Shown: positions 25,046 through 37,375, counted from the stretch's first letter. The stretch is 64,000 nucleotides of DNA from Dysidea avara (GCF_963678975.1 NC_089280.1:15908780-15972779); one strand, 5' to 3'. Program-made: numbers and translations. Notes: generated by a model not told the origin, from the sequence alone.

Positions 25046-25805
25046 ATGCATATTAGTGTTCTGCGATACAGTGCATTTTGTGTATCATGTATCACCATCA
25101 ATAAACTGTTCGATACAATACTGTATCACGATACTATAATGAAGTGGTTATGGCTAGTTATACTAACTAATAGGTGTAACAACATCCAATTATCTGTACC
25201 TCTCAAAGAGCCGACACTGATTCTGCATTCACTGTGTATACAAATGTCTTTATTCAGTGAATGCTGATAAACTACAGTATTCTACTGATGTAACAAATAG
25301 CTAGTGTGTTATGATATGATTTTTAGTATGGAAAACAGAGTTGCTGTTAAAAGCACATCTCTACCTTGGATACCTGCCTCTATTACACCACCCAGACAAT
25401 TAGCTACCACAAAAATTTTAACACATGCTCCCACAAAGGCTTGTCCGGATTATTCTGCATTTTGATGAGTTGTCAAGATGGCTAGTATATACAGCAGATT
25501 TGTTTACTGCTTAGTGGTGCAGTTCTTTATACTTAAAGTGTAACAGCTATGTTTTAGAAGACTGAAGTAAGAATATTTTAGCCATAACAGCAGCACTTAT
25601 ACATGCAAATTTGTATGGCTTCTTGTAACGTTCCATTTTACAGTACAGGTAAATAGAAAGGCTTTCAATTTGAGTATATAGATCACTGTTGACTGTTCTG
25701 CTAGAAAAGTTCGATATATCGATACTTTCTATGTACAGTATCGTATCGCGATACTTATTTGCTGTATCGATATATTGCCGTATCAATATGTATTGCAGAT
25801 CCCTA
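25046..25805. mobile_element. Palindrome-rich miniature element (TATCGCGATAC type)
   Basis: The ends are TTAGTGTTCTGCGATACA and, from the right, TTAGGGATCTGCAATACA. Both terminal regions have many interleaved TATCGATA and GTATCGCGATAC palindromes. It is flanked by GCAT-containing sequence. It sits between the two retroelement fragments. No coding capacity. Confidence 0.55.
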
Positions 25806-25860
25806 ATGCATATGATCATAAATATCGAGGGAACAAGATAAACATTGCTTCAGCAGCTGG

Positions 25861-26289
25861 TCAACAAGAAGGGTTGTAATATTCTGGGAAGTAGAAAACA
25901 ATGAGGAAAAATGGGTAGACTATGATACCCAAGCCACCCAAACAAGTGGGTAAAGATAACAACTCTCTTTCTAAGGGACCAAAGGCTGGCTTACCAGTAA
26001 CAGCAGGCAGGAAACAAGTACTAAGAACATCATCAAGAGATTGGAAAGACGCTGATGACCAAGGAGAAGTATGGGCAATATAAGACCAGCGATGTAAAAA
26101 CACATGTGTAAAAGCAGCAAAAGCTGCCTGAGGCTGGGTAACGTCAATAACTGATAGCTTTTCAATCTCCGAAACCCAAGAAGCAACTTTACCTCTAACA
26201 TAACTAGCCACAAAATCTTCAGAACCAATTGCAGAACCCAAGTGGCGTTTTCCTGAATCTGAAATAATAATACCTGTTCCACGAAACAA
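25861..26289 (-). mobile_element. Same retroelement family, middle fragment
   Basis: A 142-codon stretch with GKRHLGSAIG, VRGKVASWVSEIEKLS, TQPQAAFAAFTHVFLHRW and ERELLSLPTCLGGLGI. These normally lie between the reverse transcriptase and the C-terminal zinc finger in this family. It lies on the same strand and in the expected order relative to 23132-24127, with an unrelated palindrome-rich element between them. The reverse transcriptase itself is missing, so the copy is dead. Confidence 0.65.
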
Positions 26290-26597
26290 ATATATATAAT
26301 GATTAAAGCTCAGCTAACTGCTTTGCCATGTCTTGGTGCTAGTTGGCACATGACTGCATGTGTCTTATAAAACTCAAACCCACAATGAAAAACATTCATT
26401 TCGTCGAGGGCGTAAACTGTAGTTGTGCATTTTTCTACTCGTTATCAGGATTCATTTCACCATCCAAAGCAGGTTATCCCTTGGCTTTGTGACTGTTATA
26501 GCAGAAGTTATACTTATTGTGGCAGAAATTTTCCCATTGTACTCCTAAGGCCATACCTACTGGATCTTATGTTGTGTGGGCAAAACCTCAGAAAATT

Positions 26598-26702
26598 TGG
26601 GTAGGTAGGTCGATTTGATAATGATAATAATTATATCATGATAGAAAATTCGGGTAGGTAGGTCGATTTGATAATGATAATAATTATATCATGATAGAAA
26701 AT
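26598..26702 (+). repeat. 53-bp direct tandem duplication
   Basis: A block beginning GGGTAGGTAGGTCGATTTG and ending in CATGATAGAAAATTC occurs twice back to back with almost no divergence, which suggests a very recent duplication. Confidence 0.8.
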
Positions 26703-27191
26703 TCAAGTGTTATTACTGAAATTTACATTTAAAAAAGAGCCACAATTACAGAAGCGTTGCATGAACCATATAGGGTGTTCTGCAGCACCATGATGTATTA
26801 CTATACAATGAAACAAACCTCTTGAGTACTAAGAACTACTTCGTTTAAAGTATCGTCACCATTAAAGCTCGATCTTTTGAAGAGTTTAATCCTCAGAGGA
26901 GCTATCCCAATAGCTGATTTTCACTCGCACATACGAGATTGACCTTCTTGGTACACGTGATCCTATATCACGTGATTATCATTATCATTGTATGAAAAAG
27001 ACGGTCTGTCGGGCCCGTGCAACATAAAATCCAATAGGTATGGCCTAATTATGCTAGCATTATGCTTTATGCTTTTCATCCCCTATTATGCCAAAATATA
27101 TATATATGCCGGCATAATCGACGCAAGCCTAACACCAGTACAGTACATAACTAAGTACACAAGTACTACATGTATTTGAGGAAGTTTTTCA

Positions 27192-28397
27192 CTAAAAGAA
27201 AAGTCCAGATAAAGTATCCAAGAATGATGGTGATGACTTTTCACTATCACCTGGAGTAAGAAAAAGTGACATCATTATATAAATGGTGATGATAAACGTC
27301 TTATTGATTATTAAGACAATATAATTATATAGTATACAAACAGGGGTCTAGACTCAGGGTTACTGTACACTGATAACCAGAGTAATCAGTGCAGGAACCC
27401 TGGCAAGACTTACATTACTTAACTTATAGTACAAAATTATAACTGAAAGTAACAAGGTTCAGGTCAAAAGGTCCAACAGATCCCACTCTGGGGAAGCTCT
27501 AGAATTGCAGGAGATGGCAATACGAGCAGCCTGCTCAAACAGTGACTAAACAGTTTTCTTTGACACACAACAAGCAGTAGCCACTTGAGCAAGTGTTACA
27601 ATTAAATGTCAACTGTGTACTTTTACTGATAGTCACTTGATGGGTTAGTTGATCTACAACACTTCCATCTCTTATAGTGAACACTAGACACTGATATTTG
27701 TCATCATGTTTCACAGAGTAGATGGTGAGATGGTGAGTGGTGCCTTGTAGTGACCTGAAGCTTGGAGACTCACTAAGAAACAAAGCGATCATCATCTCCA
27801 TTTTGGATGATGGAACTTTTATACAATTATCCCATCCAGTAGCGATTTGGATCACCATCCACTTCACATGATAAAGTGATGGGTAGACCAGGTCTAGTAA
27901 CATTAACAGTAACTGGATTGCTGATTATTATTGGTTTGAATGCTATAAAGTAAGTATGCAGATTGGCATTCAATATACTGTATACATCGTGTGTTGTGTT
28001 ATTTTACCTTGAATTACTTTTCTTATAATTTCATTATTGCTGTTAATGTGTTGCATTCCAAATCAAAATAAATGTTACTCTTTAAACAGGTAATCTTGAA
28101 GTTGTTAATGTAGTTTGCATGTTGTAGAGTAGGACCCTTTGCAAGTCCTGCTTCAACTGTACAATTTGGACCCATCCCACTGACATGTATAATCCTGGGT
28201 TTGTTTACTCCAGTAAAAACACAACTTCCACTGACTGACTGTTTCTCCAGCATAAAGGGTACTTGAGATATTAAGCTCAACTTTAGCATCTCCTAAAATT
28301 AAGGTATCTGTGTTCTGGAAATGTTACGGTGCAGATTCTCACCTTTATATATGAGTACTATCAATATGAGACTTGCTGTTGCAATAATTCCAATCAT
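27192..28397 (-). pseudogene. Ig-family pseudogene (gene 5, duplicate of gene 2)
   Basis: Exons can be placed at 28397-28343 (intact signal peptide MIGIIATASLILIVLIYK), 28292-28008 (four-Cys), 27942-27621 (Ig) and 27250-27192 (tail ending LDTLSGLFF). A repeated CAGT near the first Cys shifts the frame in exon 2 and leads to an early stop. A second indel lies near the exon end. The Ig exon has a 5-bp insertion at the GWFYKS site and another change near VSPSF. Intron 3 has gained ~300 bp (27270-27600). The lesions differ from those in gene 2, so the two copies seem to have decayed at least partly independently. Confidence 0.75.
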
Positions 28398-28487
28398 CTT
28401 GATTAAGGTAAAATTGCAGCAAAGTCAGTTAGTCACCTTACACTAGAAGTGTTATACGTAACTTAAGGAGCACAGATAAAGATCTGC

Positions 28488-28555
28488 TTTTATAAGCTGG
28501 TTGTTAACTTTCCCTGGCCCACCATCAATTGTAAGTACTTCCCTTTGCACAAATA
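28488..28555 (-). promoter_or_regulatory. Relic promoter of pseudogene 5
   Basis: TATAAAA at 28488-28494 (minus), with an AGGGAAAGTTAACAACCAGC block and an outer AAGGGAAGTAC motif upstream, as in pseudogene 2. Confidence 0.5.
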
Positions 28556-28559
28556 TAGA

Positions 28560-30000
28560 AGTCGGTTTATCAATACACGAAAATCACTTTAGCCATTAAT
28601 TGAATGTTTTGTGGGAACTTATAAACTGAATACTCAAGATACTGGGACATTTTTTTAACTGTACACATACAACAAATATTATGTTATGATCAATCTTGTG
28701 CAATAGTACTACATAACAGATCAATCAAATTGTAAAGATCAATGATGAGGAAGTATATGGACATTTGTATAAGAGCAGATGGTCATTAATTGCTGACATA
28801 GCTAGCTATATGCAACTGTAACAGTTACACCAGACCTGCAACTTTGTTATGCATCGCCATTATTTTGAATACATGTTTCTAATCACTTTTTGTGTATGGT
28901 CATTTCCTTAACAGCTCTTTGGAAAAATTGCATGTCAGATGTGTTATACAATTAAGTTTTGTGTCCCTGATGCTTCAATAGTTTGCCCACCTGTAACATG
29001 TTTACCCATTATGATCATTTAAGCAATTGCCCTTTTTATATACAATAAATTTTAACATGACATAATTATTATGATATACATAATTGGCTGTGGTGTTCCC
29101 CACATTAGCGATATGTGTGCTTTGCAATTGTTCAACAAAATCACTACTACATATGTACTTCTTATAGCTATGGTATAGAGGACTACAATAATGCTTTCTG
29201 ACAGCATGATATTACCCAAATGACAACATATACATTTGTATATACAACCTCATGTAGATGGGCACAAGGAAAACTGATTAGAATATTCCTGCATTCTGCA
29301 AACATGTGCACATGTAGCTACTAGCTATTGTATGTAATTAAGTGATAAGGATTGCATGCACACAATGGATGAAATCACTGAAAGATGTATTTGCATTTGA
29401 AAGGACGTCACAAGCTAAAAGTGCTGATATCTACTGATGTAGGTGCTACTATTAACTGAATTAGCCTAATTGATCTGTGTATTTTTTCATCTTAACTTCT
29501 TAAAGAGCGGCTCAGTTGACTTCTTTCATCGATACGCTCATTGGTGGGGACTAAGTAGCTGGTGGCTCTCAAAATAAGCACTTAATTGCTGTGCCACAAT
29601 CTTCTCCAGGATCTAGTTAGGGCACTTTATCTTCATTAGACTTGACATTCACGAGCCAAACTTTCCCACCTGGTCAAAACATTTAAAAACTCCTGTCAGC
29701 AAAAGATTAGGGTAAAATGTCACTATCAACTCTTGAAGCATATTATGACCATTTACTGCATTTAGCTAACTGCACTAGTAACCTACAAGTGATTAACACT
29801 ATGGCTGCAAGTGAGTGTGCTGTTATTGTATATACGTAGTGGAATATTTTAATATTTGCATTTTGAATTTTTTTTAAAATTCTAATACGTATCTTCTTTA
29901 TTTGTATTGAACCTTTATGCTCTTGATGCTATCACCTGTATCAAGATTAAAGTGACCTTAGCATGGAAATAAAGTTTATTATACATTGAAGCTATAGCTA
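28560..30000. other. Gene-free spacer upstream of pseudogene 5
   Basis: Matches segment A 8520-11220 minus the 10216-10925 element, with some deletions. No gene supported. Confidence 0.5.
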
Positions 30001-31260
30001 TATATACGCAGTGTTGGGCAAGTTACTTTGTAAAAGTAACTTACTACTTGCAACTGAACTATTTAGTTACAGTTACATATTACCCATAAAATAAAGTAAC
30101 TGTAATAATATCTGATTACATATTATATTACTTTGTGTCCACAGCCTTAAGCTGTCACGTGTGAAACTACCACCTTATCACGTGACACGATTGCGTTATT
30201 GGACAATATGCAAATTTTGGTTATAAGTAAAAGCTGGTGAATAAGCTTCATTCAGTAGGTCTCGTTACTTTGTTGTGGCTAGGCGTTACTCAGGGATAAC
30301 TAACGAGATTAGTAACTTCGTTACTTGTAGTAATAATATTATGTAATATTATACTCGTTACAGTAACTATATTACTTAGGTAACGCGTTGCATTTGTAAG
30401 TAAAGTAGCTTGCGTTATATTACCTGTTTTATAGCGTATTTCGTTATATCAAGACACACGGTAGTGTGTCGTGCGGCCCAAGAAGCCGGCGCGCAACCCC
30501 GTGAGTATATTGACAGGAAGAAACAAAACGCAATTTTCGCACCTCCGTAGCTCTGTGCTTCCTTGATGAAACAAGACAAATTTTGCTGTGTAGATTTCCT
30601 CCAACTTCAGTACTCCACATTCCAAATTTGAGCGAAATCGCTTCAGGAATCCCTGAGATATGCGACTTCAAACATTGGCTTAGTTTCTTCGTTTTTTTTC
30701 TTCTTCTTATTTTTCTTCCTCTTTTCGCACACTTACAAAAATTGCTATAAAACGCGAACGCGTTATCCGATTGCCTTGAAATTTAGCACACAGAAGGGGG
30801 GTATAAAGGCGCATCTCAGTACCAACTTTGGCTGGAATACCATAAACAGGCAAAGAGTTATGAGCGATTATGCACGAAAAATAACACCAATATGTTGTCA
30901 CGCCTACAGGGTAAACCGCGTATGGGAAGAAGCTGAAAATCGGTGGGTGAATAGGGTAACTATTGAACCTCAAACCTTTTGTGGTTTGAAAAAAATCGAG
31001 CTAAAAACCAGGAAGATACAGCGAAAAAATCAACAGTGTGTAACAATTACGCAATCGAGATTAGCAAATTTTTTATTATTTTATTATTATTATTATTATT
31101 ATGCTTGCCACGCCTACCAGATAAACCACTTGGGGTAATGCTTTGAAAATCGCTGTACAGATGGAGTTATCATCTTAGAAAGGCTCTTCAATGGTGTAGA
31201 AGAATCAGACTTAAAGCCACGGAGTTATAACACGAAATCCAACTTGGTGTAGCAAGTGCG

Positions 31261-31308
31261 AGATCGAGATACTCTAATAGAGCAGTCATCCTAATAGAGC
31301 AGTCACCC
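31261..31308 (+). repeat. ACTCTAATAGAGCAGTC mini-repeat in S1
   Basis: AGATCGAGATACTCTAATAG then AGCAGTCATCCTAATAGAGC: two copies directly before the minisatellite. The same position in S2 (about 43998-44042) has the same motif. Confidence 0.75.
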
Positions 31309-34300
31309 TGAACAGAATTCAAGAGATCAGTTAGAAATAAGTAACCTGTATAGAGATCAGCTACAAACAAATCACCCTGTAGAGAGTTCAGCTACAAACA
31401 ATTCACCCTGTTCAGACATCAGTTAGAAGAAGTTTTCTTGTAGAGAGTTCAGTTACAAACAAATCACCCTGTTGAAAGATCAGCTAGAAGATGTCACCTT
31501 GTAGATAGTTCAGTTACAAAGAAGCCACCATGTAGAGAATTCAGCTACAAACTAGTGACCCTGTAGATACATCAGCTAGAAGAAGTTACCTTGTAGAGAG
31601 TTCAGCTACAAAGAAACCATTCTGTAAAGAGCTCAGCTGCAAACAAATCACCTATACAGAATTCAGCTACAAACAAATCACCCTGTAGAGAGATCAGCTA
31701 GAAGAAGTTACCTTGTAGATAGTTCAGCTACAAACAATTCACCCTGTACAGAGCTCAGTTAAAAGAGGTTTCCTTGTAGAGAGTTCAGCTACAGACAAAT
31801 CACCCTGTAGAGAGATCAGTTAGAAGAAGTTACCTTGTAGATCGTTCAGCTACAAACAATTCACCCTGTACAGAGCTCAGTTAAAAGAGGTTTCCTTGTA
31901 GAGAGTTCAGCTACAGACAAATCACCCTGTAAAGAGATCAGCTAGAAGAAGTTACCTTGTAGAGAGTTCAGCTACAAAGAAACCATCATGTAGAGAATTC
32001 AGCCGCAAACAAATCATGTATAGAGAGTTCAGCTACAAACAAATCTCCCTGTAGAGAGATCAGCTAGAAGAAGTTTCCTTGTAGAGAGTTCTGCTACAAA
32101 CAAATCACCCTGTAGAAAGATCAGCTAGAAGAAATCACCTTGTAGAGAGTTCAGCTTCAAAGAAACAATCATGTGAGAGTTCAGGTACAAACAAATTGTC
32201 CTGTAGAGAGATCAGCTAGAAGAAGTTACCTTGTAGAGAGTTCAGCTACAAAGAAACCATCATGTAGATAGTTCAGGTACAAACAAATTACCCTGTAGAA
32301 AGATCAGCTATAGAAGAAATCACCTTGTAGAGAGTTCAGCTACAAAGAAACTATCATGTAGAGAGTTCAACTACAAACAAATCACCCTGTAGAAAGATCA
32401 GCTATAGAAGAAATCACCTTGTAGAGAGTTCAGCTACAAAGAAACCATCATGTAGAGAGTTCAGCTACAAACAAATCGGCCTGTAGAGAGATCAGCTAGA
32501 AGAAATTACCTTGTAGAGAGTTCAGCTACAAAGAAACCATCATGTAGAGAGTTCAGCTGCAAACAAATCACCTGTAGAGAGTTAAGCTACAAACAAATCT
32601 CCCTGTAGAGAGATCAGCTAGAAGAAGTCACCTTGCAGGGAGTTCAGTTACAAAGAAATAAGCCATGTAGAGAGTTCAGCTGCAAACAAGTCACCTTGTA
32701 GAGAGTTCAGCTAGAAGAAGTCACATTGTAGAGCTACAAAGAAACTACCATGTAGAGTTCAGCTGCAAACAAATCACCCTGTAGAGAACTCAGCTACAAA
32801 CAAATCGCCCTGTAGAAAGATTAGCTAGAAGAAGTTACCTTATAGGGAGTTCAGCTATGAACAAATCACCCTGTAGAGAGTTCAGCTACAAACAAATCAC
32901 CCTGTAGAGAGTTCAGTTACAAAGAAACCACCATGTAGAGAGTTCAGCTGCAAAAAAAATCAATCACTCTGTTGAGAGTTCAGCTAGAAGAAGTCACCTT
33001 GTAGAGAGTTAAGGTGCAAATAAATCACCCTGTAGAGAATTCAGCTACAAACAAATCACCCTGTAGAAAGATCAGCTAGAAGAAGTTACCTTGTAGAGAG
33101 TTCAGCTACAAAGAAACCACCATGTAGAGAGTTCAGCTGCAAACAAATCACCTGTAGAGAGTTCAGCTACAAACAAGTCACCCTGTAGAGAGATCAGCTA
33201 AAAACAAGTCACCCTGTAGAGAGTTCAGCTAGAAGAAGTCACATTGTAGAGAGTTCAGCTACAAAGAAACTACCACGTAGAGAGTTCAGCTGCAAACAAA
33301 TCATCCTGTAGAGAGTTCAGCTAGAAGAAGTCACCTTTTAGAGAGTTCAGCTACAAAGCAACCACCATGTAAAGAGTTCAGCTGCAAAAAACTCAATCAC
33401 CTTGTAGAAAGATCGGCTAGAAGAAGTTACCTTGTAGAGAGTTCAGCTACAAAGAAACCACCATGTAGAGAGTTCAGCTGCAAACAAATCACCTGTAGAG
33501 AGTTCAGCTAGAAACAAGTCACCCTGTAGAGAGTTCAGCTAGAAGAAGTCACACTGTAGAGAGTTCAGCTACAATGAAACTCCCATGTAGAGAGTTCAGC
33601 TGCAAACAAATCACCCTGTAGAGAACTCAGCTACAAACAAATATGCAGTGTAAAAAGATCAGCTAGAAGAAGTTACCTTGTAGAGAGTTCAGCTACAACG
33701 AAACCACCATGTAGAGAGTTCAGCTACAAACAAATCACTTGTAGAGAGTTCAGCTAGAAACAAGTCACCTTGTAGAGAGATCAGCTAGAAACAAGTCACA
33801 TTGTAGAGAGTTCAGCTACAAAGAAACCACCATTTAGAGAGTTCAGCTGCAAACAAATCACCCAGTAGAAGGTTCAGCTATGAACAGATCACCCTGTTGA
33901 GAGTTCAGTTAGAAACAAGGAATCCTGTAGAGAGATCACCTAGAAGTATCGCCTTGTAGAGAGTTCAGCTACAAACAAATCACCTGTAGAGAGTTCAGCT
34001 ACAAACAAATCACCCTGTAGAGAGATCAGCTAGAAGAAGTCACCTTGTAGAGAGTTCAGCTATAAAGAAACTACCATGTAGACAATTCAGCTGCAAACAA
34101 ACACCCTGTAGAGAACTCAGCTACAAACAAATCACCCTGTAGAAAGATCAGCTAGAAGAAGTTACCTTGTAGGGATTTCAGCTACACACAAATCACCCTG
34201 TAGAGAGTTCAGCTACAAAGAAACCATTCTGTAAAGAGCTCAGCTGCAAACAAATCACTTGTACAGAATTCAGCTACAAAACAAGTCACCCTGTAGAGAG

Positions 34301-34735
34301 ATCAGCTAGAAGAAATTACCTTGTAGATAGTTCAGCTACAAACAAATCACCCTGTAGAAAGATCAGTTAGAAGAAGTTACCTTGTAGAGAGTTCAGCTAC
34401 AAAGAAACCACCATGTAGAGAGTTCAGCTGCAAAGAAATCACCCTGTAGAAAATTCTGCCAGAAACAAATTGCCCTGTAGAAAGATCAGTTAGAAGAAGT
34501 TACCTTTTAGAGAGTTCAGCTACAAAGAAGCCATTCTGTAAAGAGCTCAGCTGCAAACAAATCACCTATACAGAATTCAGCTACAAACACATCACCCTGT
34601 AGAGAGATCAGTTAGAAGAAGTTACCTTGTAGATCGTTCAGCTACAAACAATTCACCCTGTAGAGAGAGCAATTAGAAGAAGTCACCTTGTAGGGTGTTC
34701 AGTTACAAAGAAACCACCATGGAGATTTCTGTAAT
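31290..34735. repeat. ~30-bp minisatellite array of S1
   Basis: About 110 monomers of 30-31 bp with core GTAGAGAGTTCAGCTA. Four variants tend to alternate (ATCAGCTAGAAGAAG, TTCAGCTACAAAGAAACC, TTCAGCTGCAAACAAATC, TTCAGCTACAAACAAATC), giving a ~122-bp higher-order period in places. Open frames within it are chance products of the repeat. Confidence 0.9.
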
Positions 34736-34742
34736 CAATATA

Positions 34743-34981
34743 TGTGACCGGATTTGCGAAAAGGGGTCTTCCACAAACATCCAATTCCATAAACGTTGGA
34801 GACCATAACTCAGTGTTCAAGTAACATATTAACCTGATAATTTCACCATGTATTCAGCTATAGTGGTGCTCACCACTGTCCAAATTTCAAGGTAATAGCT
34901 CTTTCCAATCTGAAGTTATCAATTGTCAAAGTTGGCAAATTGGATGTGTGTGGAAGACCCCTTTTCGCAAATCCGGTCACA
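34743..34981. mobile_element. 239-bp inverted-repeat element, TGTGACCGGATTTGCG ends
   Basis: The two ends are long near-perfect inverted repeats (about 45 bp) starting TGTGACCGGATTTGCGAAAA, flanked by TA/TATA. The matching place in S2 (about 46940) is empty. Non-autonomous DNA transposon, probably with a TA target. Confidence 0.75.
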
Positions 34982-35150
34982 TATGTATTATACAGCATAT
35001 ATAATTTGTACATTTACTGATAAAATATTTAAAGTACATCTACTTTATCTTTTCTTCTTCCTGTAGTAAAGAAAAAAAACATAGGTTAAAAAAGTCCCAA
35101 AGCTGGCCATAGGCCGGCTTTGGGGTATACAAATACAAAAAGAAATGAAA

Positions 35151-35469
35151 TCTAATCCAAAACAGCCAAGCTGTAAAAAAAGTGTGCGGCCCTCAGAAAG
35201 GCTATGGTGAAAAAAGATGTGAAATCCAAGGTGGCGGCCAAGAAATGGCTGTGATGGTAGGTTAATGGTAAAAATTTTAATAATGACAATTTAGGTAAAT
35301 TTTGTGAAGCGGCACAAAAATTCACCTGAATTGTCGTTATTAAAATTTTTACCATTAACCTACCATCACAGCCATTTCTTGGCCGCCACCTTGGATTTCA
35401 CATCTTTTTTCACCATAGCCTTTCTGAGGGCCGCACACTTTTTTTACAGCTTGGCTGTTTTGGATTAGA
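35151..35469. repeat. Large inverted repeat at the end of S1
   Basis: Arms of ~150 bp (35151-~35300 and ~35320-35469) are nearly perfect complements, with a short spacer around AAGCGGCAC. The arms contain GTGCGGCCCTCAGAAAGGC and AAGGTGGCGGCCAAGAAATG. The transcript would fold into a long hairpin. Confidence 0.85.
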
Positions 35470-36474
35470 TTACTTTGTTACCACAAAAGTAATAATATTA
35501 CGTAACGCGTTACATAAGTAACGCGTTACTCCCAATACTGTATATACGTATACAGTTACAAAATTCGTCAATGAGTGAAAGTAATCTTAATATACACTGA
35601 AAGCAAACATTTATTGTAATAGTAGTGCACACAATTTTTCTTAAATGACACTTCGTAATTTATCATGTTTATCTTTGTTTCGTTTCAGTGAGTTCGTTTT
35701 TTGGATTGTTTATGTACTTTAAGAATCTTCTACTGCTGCTGTCTTTGGAGTAGTTTACAGTGTACACAACACATTATTACATTGTCTAGCTATCCATTTG
35801 TGTTGTTCCTACCCTTTGTCATCAATTATTCATCTACATCATACGTACAGTACCTTACACTTTTGTTGTCAGGTTTTGGTCTCCTGCGGATGATTATGCA
35901 GAGATTTCAAGTATCTTACTCAACTCATTTCATTGTATTAGCAAAGTTTATGGAGCTTATATGCACATATAGGCAGCATCAACCATCAGAAGCTTGTTGC
36001 CACCCTTATATATGTACCACTTTGATACCTTGCAACCCTCGGGCTTGGGCATATATATCAGGCAAATCCCATGGTATAACTATTAAATATATATAAGGGT
36101 ACGAATGTATTCCTGTGTTAAATTATGGGACAGATAAAGAGAGCCATTAACACTCGAATATTCATTCATTATTTACTAATGTACAATAAATAATTGAGTT
36201 TCGTTATCTCTTTAATAGCCTTGTAGCAAGATAGTGGAGCTACTATAACTCTTGTTTGTAGTATTAATGATATTACAATAACCTTAAACTATTAGTAATG
36301 TCAGTAAAGTGTATGACAGAATAAGACTGAAGTTGCATTTGCTATATGTATATTACTCTAGTATGCAAGCAAGAATTCTCTACCATATAAGAGCTAGGGA
36401 AATCTATATGTAGCAGACTAGCTGTAATATATGGGACTGTTCCTGCAGTGAATGTAGAATGTACTTAGTGACAA

Positions 36475-36580
36475 TCAAGTAGACACATGTATATACGCAT
36501 GTGTGGGCTAGAGGTCATCATGTGAGTGGTTTATAGCATTTCAAGGGGAATAACATTACAAGTCCCATCTGATTATATTT
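36475..36580 (+). promoter_or_regulatory. Conserved upstream module (gene 6, distal)
   Basis: GGGCTAGAGGTCA at 36505-36517, followed by AAGGGGAATAACATTAC and AGTCCCATCTGATTAT. The counterpart of 12735-12855. Confidence 0.48.
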
Positions 36581-37189
36581 TTTACTAAATGTATGTGATA
36601 AGATTAAGGAAAGTTACCAAATTTTTCTGGTGCATGCACAATATTGCTCATTAGTTTCTGTGTGCATCAGCAGTGGGATAGTAAGAAATAGTCAACGCTT
36701 ATGATATAAGAGAAGCCTCTGTTAAAGTATTGATTAAACGCAAAGGTTCCATATTCAGTTGTGTGGCTTTTTAGGCACTTTATAAGAATGCTAGTTGCAT
36801 GGAGATAACTTGCCAAGTTGGAATTTTTTTCTGCATTCAATGGAGAACAAAGATTCTGACTTACAGCAGACCTTCTAGTCTTCTTGCAGGTCCCAGAAAG
36901 TAACTGATATTGATACATAGGTACATTGATTTTACCTATATAGGGAAATGTTAAAAGTTGTGTGAATGCTCCATCAGATATATATTTATGTATCCAACAT
37001 CATCATACTATATGCATATGGATGCTTGTACAATGCAAGCTATGATTACATAGCCCACAGATAGCACATAGGTGCATGGGTAGCATACACACTCCAGGTA
37101 ATTTCAACACAATGTGACACTGTTGTCATAATTTCCTGTAGTTTGAAAAAGCTGGCAATCTTTTGAATACCATAACAATAACCAAACAT

Positions 37190-37375
37190 ATGGATGTGTG
37201 GGCTAAAGGGGTTTTAGTCTACCATATAAGTGATGTAAGCTGCTCAACCAGGACAATCATTGTATGATAACATTGTACATGTGTGGGCGAAAGGTCATGG
37301 TTTAAAGCAAACCAGCTATATAGGGAAACTTACGATTTCCATACAAGTCCCATCAGATAGTGTTTATGAATATCC
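37190..37375 (+). promoter_or_regulatory. Conserved upstream module (gene 6, proximal double)
   Basis: GGGCTAAAGGGG (from about 37199) and GGGCGAAAGGTCA (37285-37297) are followed by AAGTCCCATCAGATAG. The counterpart of 13444-13600. Confidence 0.48.

Larger units (their letters stand above)
22273..27132. mobile_element. 4.86-kb compound insertion with TTAGGCTTG inverted ends
   Basis: Flanked by CACCAG direct repeats (22267-22272 and 27133-27138) at a site continuous in segment A (about 7450). The ends are TTAGGCTTGAGTCTATTATGC and, from the right, TTAGGCTTGCGTCGATTATGC; both sides are rich in TTATGC. The interior holds retroelement fragments at 23132-24127 and 25861-26289 and a smaller palindrome-rich element at 25046-25805. 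The TIR element looks like a DNA transposon host for later insertions; its superfamily is not clear. Confidence 0.65.
30449..35469. mobile_element. Minisatellite-bearing element S1 (possibly Helitron-like)
   Basis: It begins TCAAGACACACGGTAGTGTG, which contains the hairpin GACACAC-GGTA-GTGTGTC. It ends in a large inverted repeat (35151-35469). The host sequence reads CGTTATA then TTACTT, so the element entered between A and T with no extra bases (or with a 2-bp AT duplication). Insertion at A/T, a TC start and a terminal hairpin recall Helitron-type elements; this is inference. The 5' 850 bp includes AAATTTGGCACAC- and GTTATGACCGATTA-type blocks shared with S2. No convincing protein. Confidence 0.65.
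30009..35540. mobile_element. hAT miniature element (CAGTGTTGGG) split by a 5-kb insertion
   Basis: The left part (30009-30448) and right part (35470-35540) are the two ends of the same family as 12024-12539, ending CAGTGTTGGG and CCAATACTG. The complete structure is flanked by perfect 8-bp duplications TATATACG (30001-30008 and 35541-35548). Element S1 sits inside, after CGTTATA. Confidence 0.82.

Noticed and set aside
30707-31138. Open frames in the leader of S1 (and 43315-43692 in S2)
   Set aside because: The frames are not conserved between the two copies; the sequence is repeat DNA.
31290-34735. Regular ~30-bp repeats that look at first like a CRISPR array
   Set aside because: There are no unique spacers; repeats are contiguous and degenerate in an intron-bearing animal genome. 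It is a minisatellite.
35152-35355. Open frames in the inverted repeat (also 46882-47283)
   Set aside because: They arise from the palindromic arms and continue into the repeat end; no domain is recognisable.
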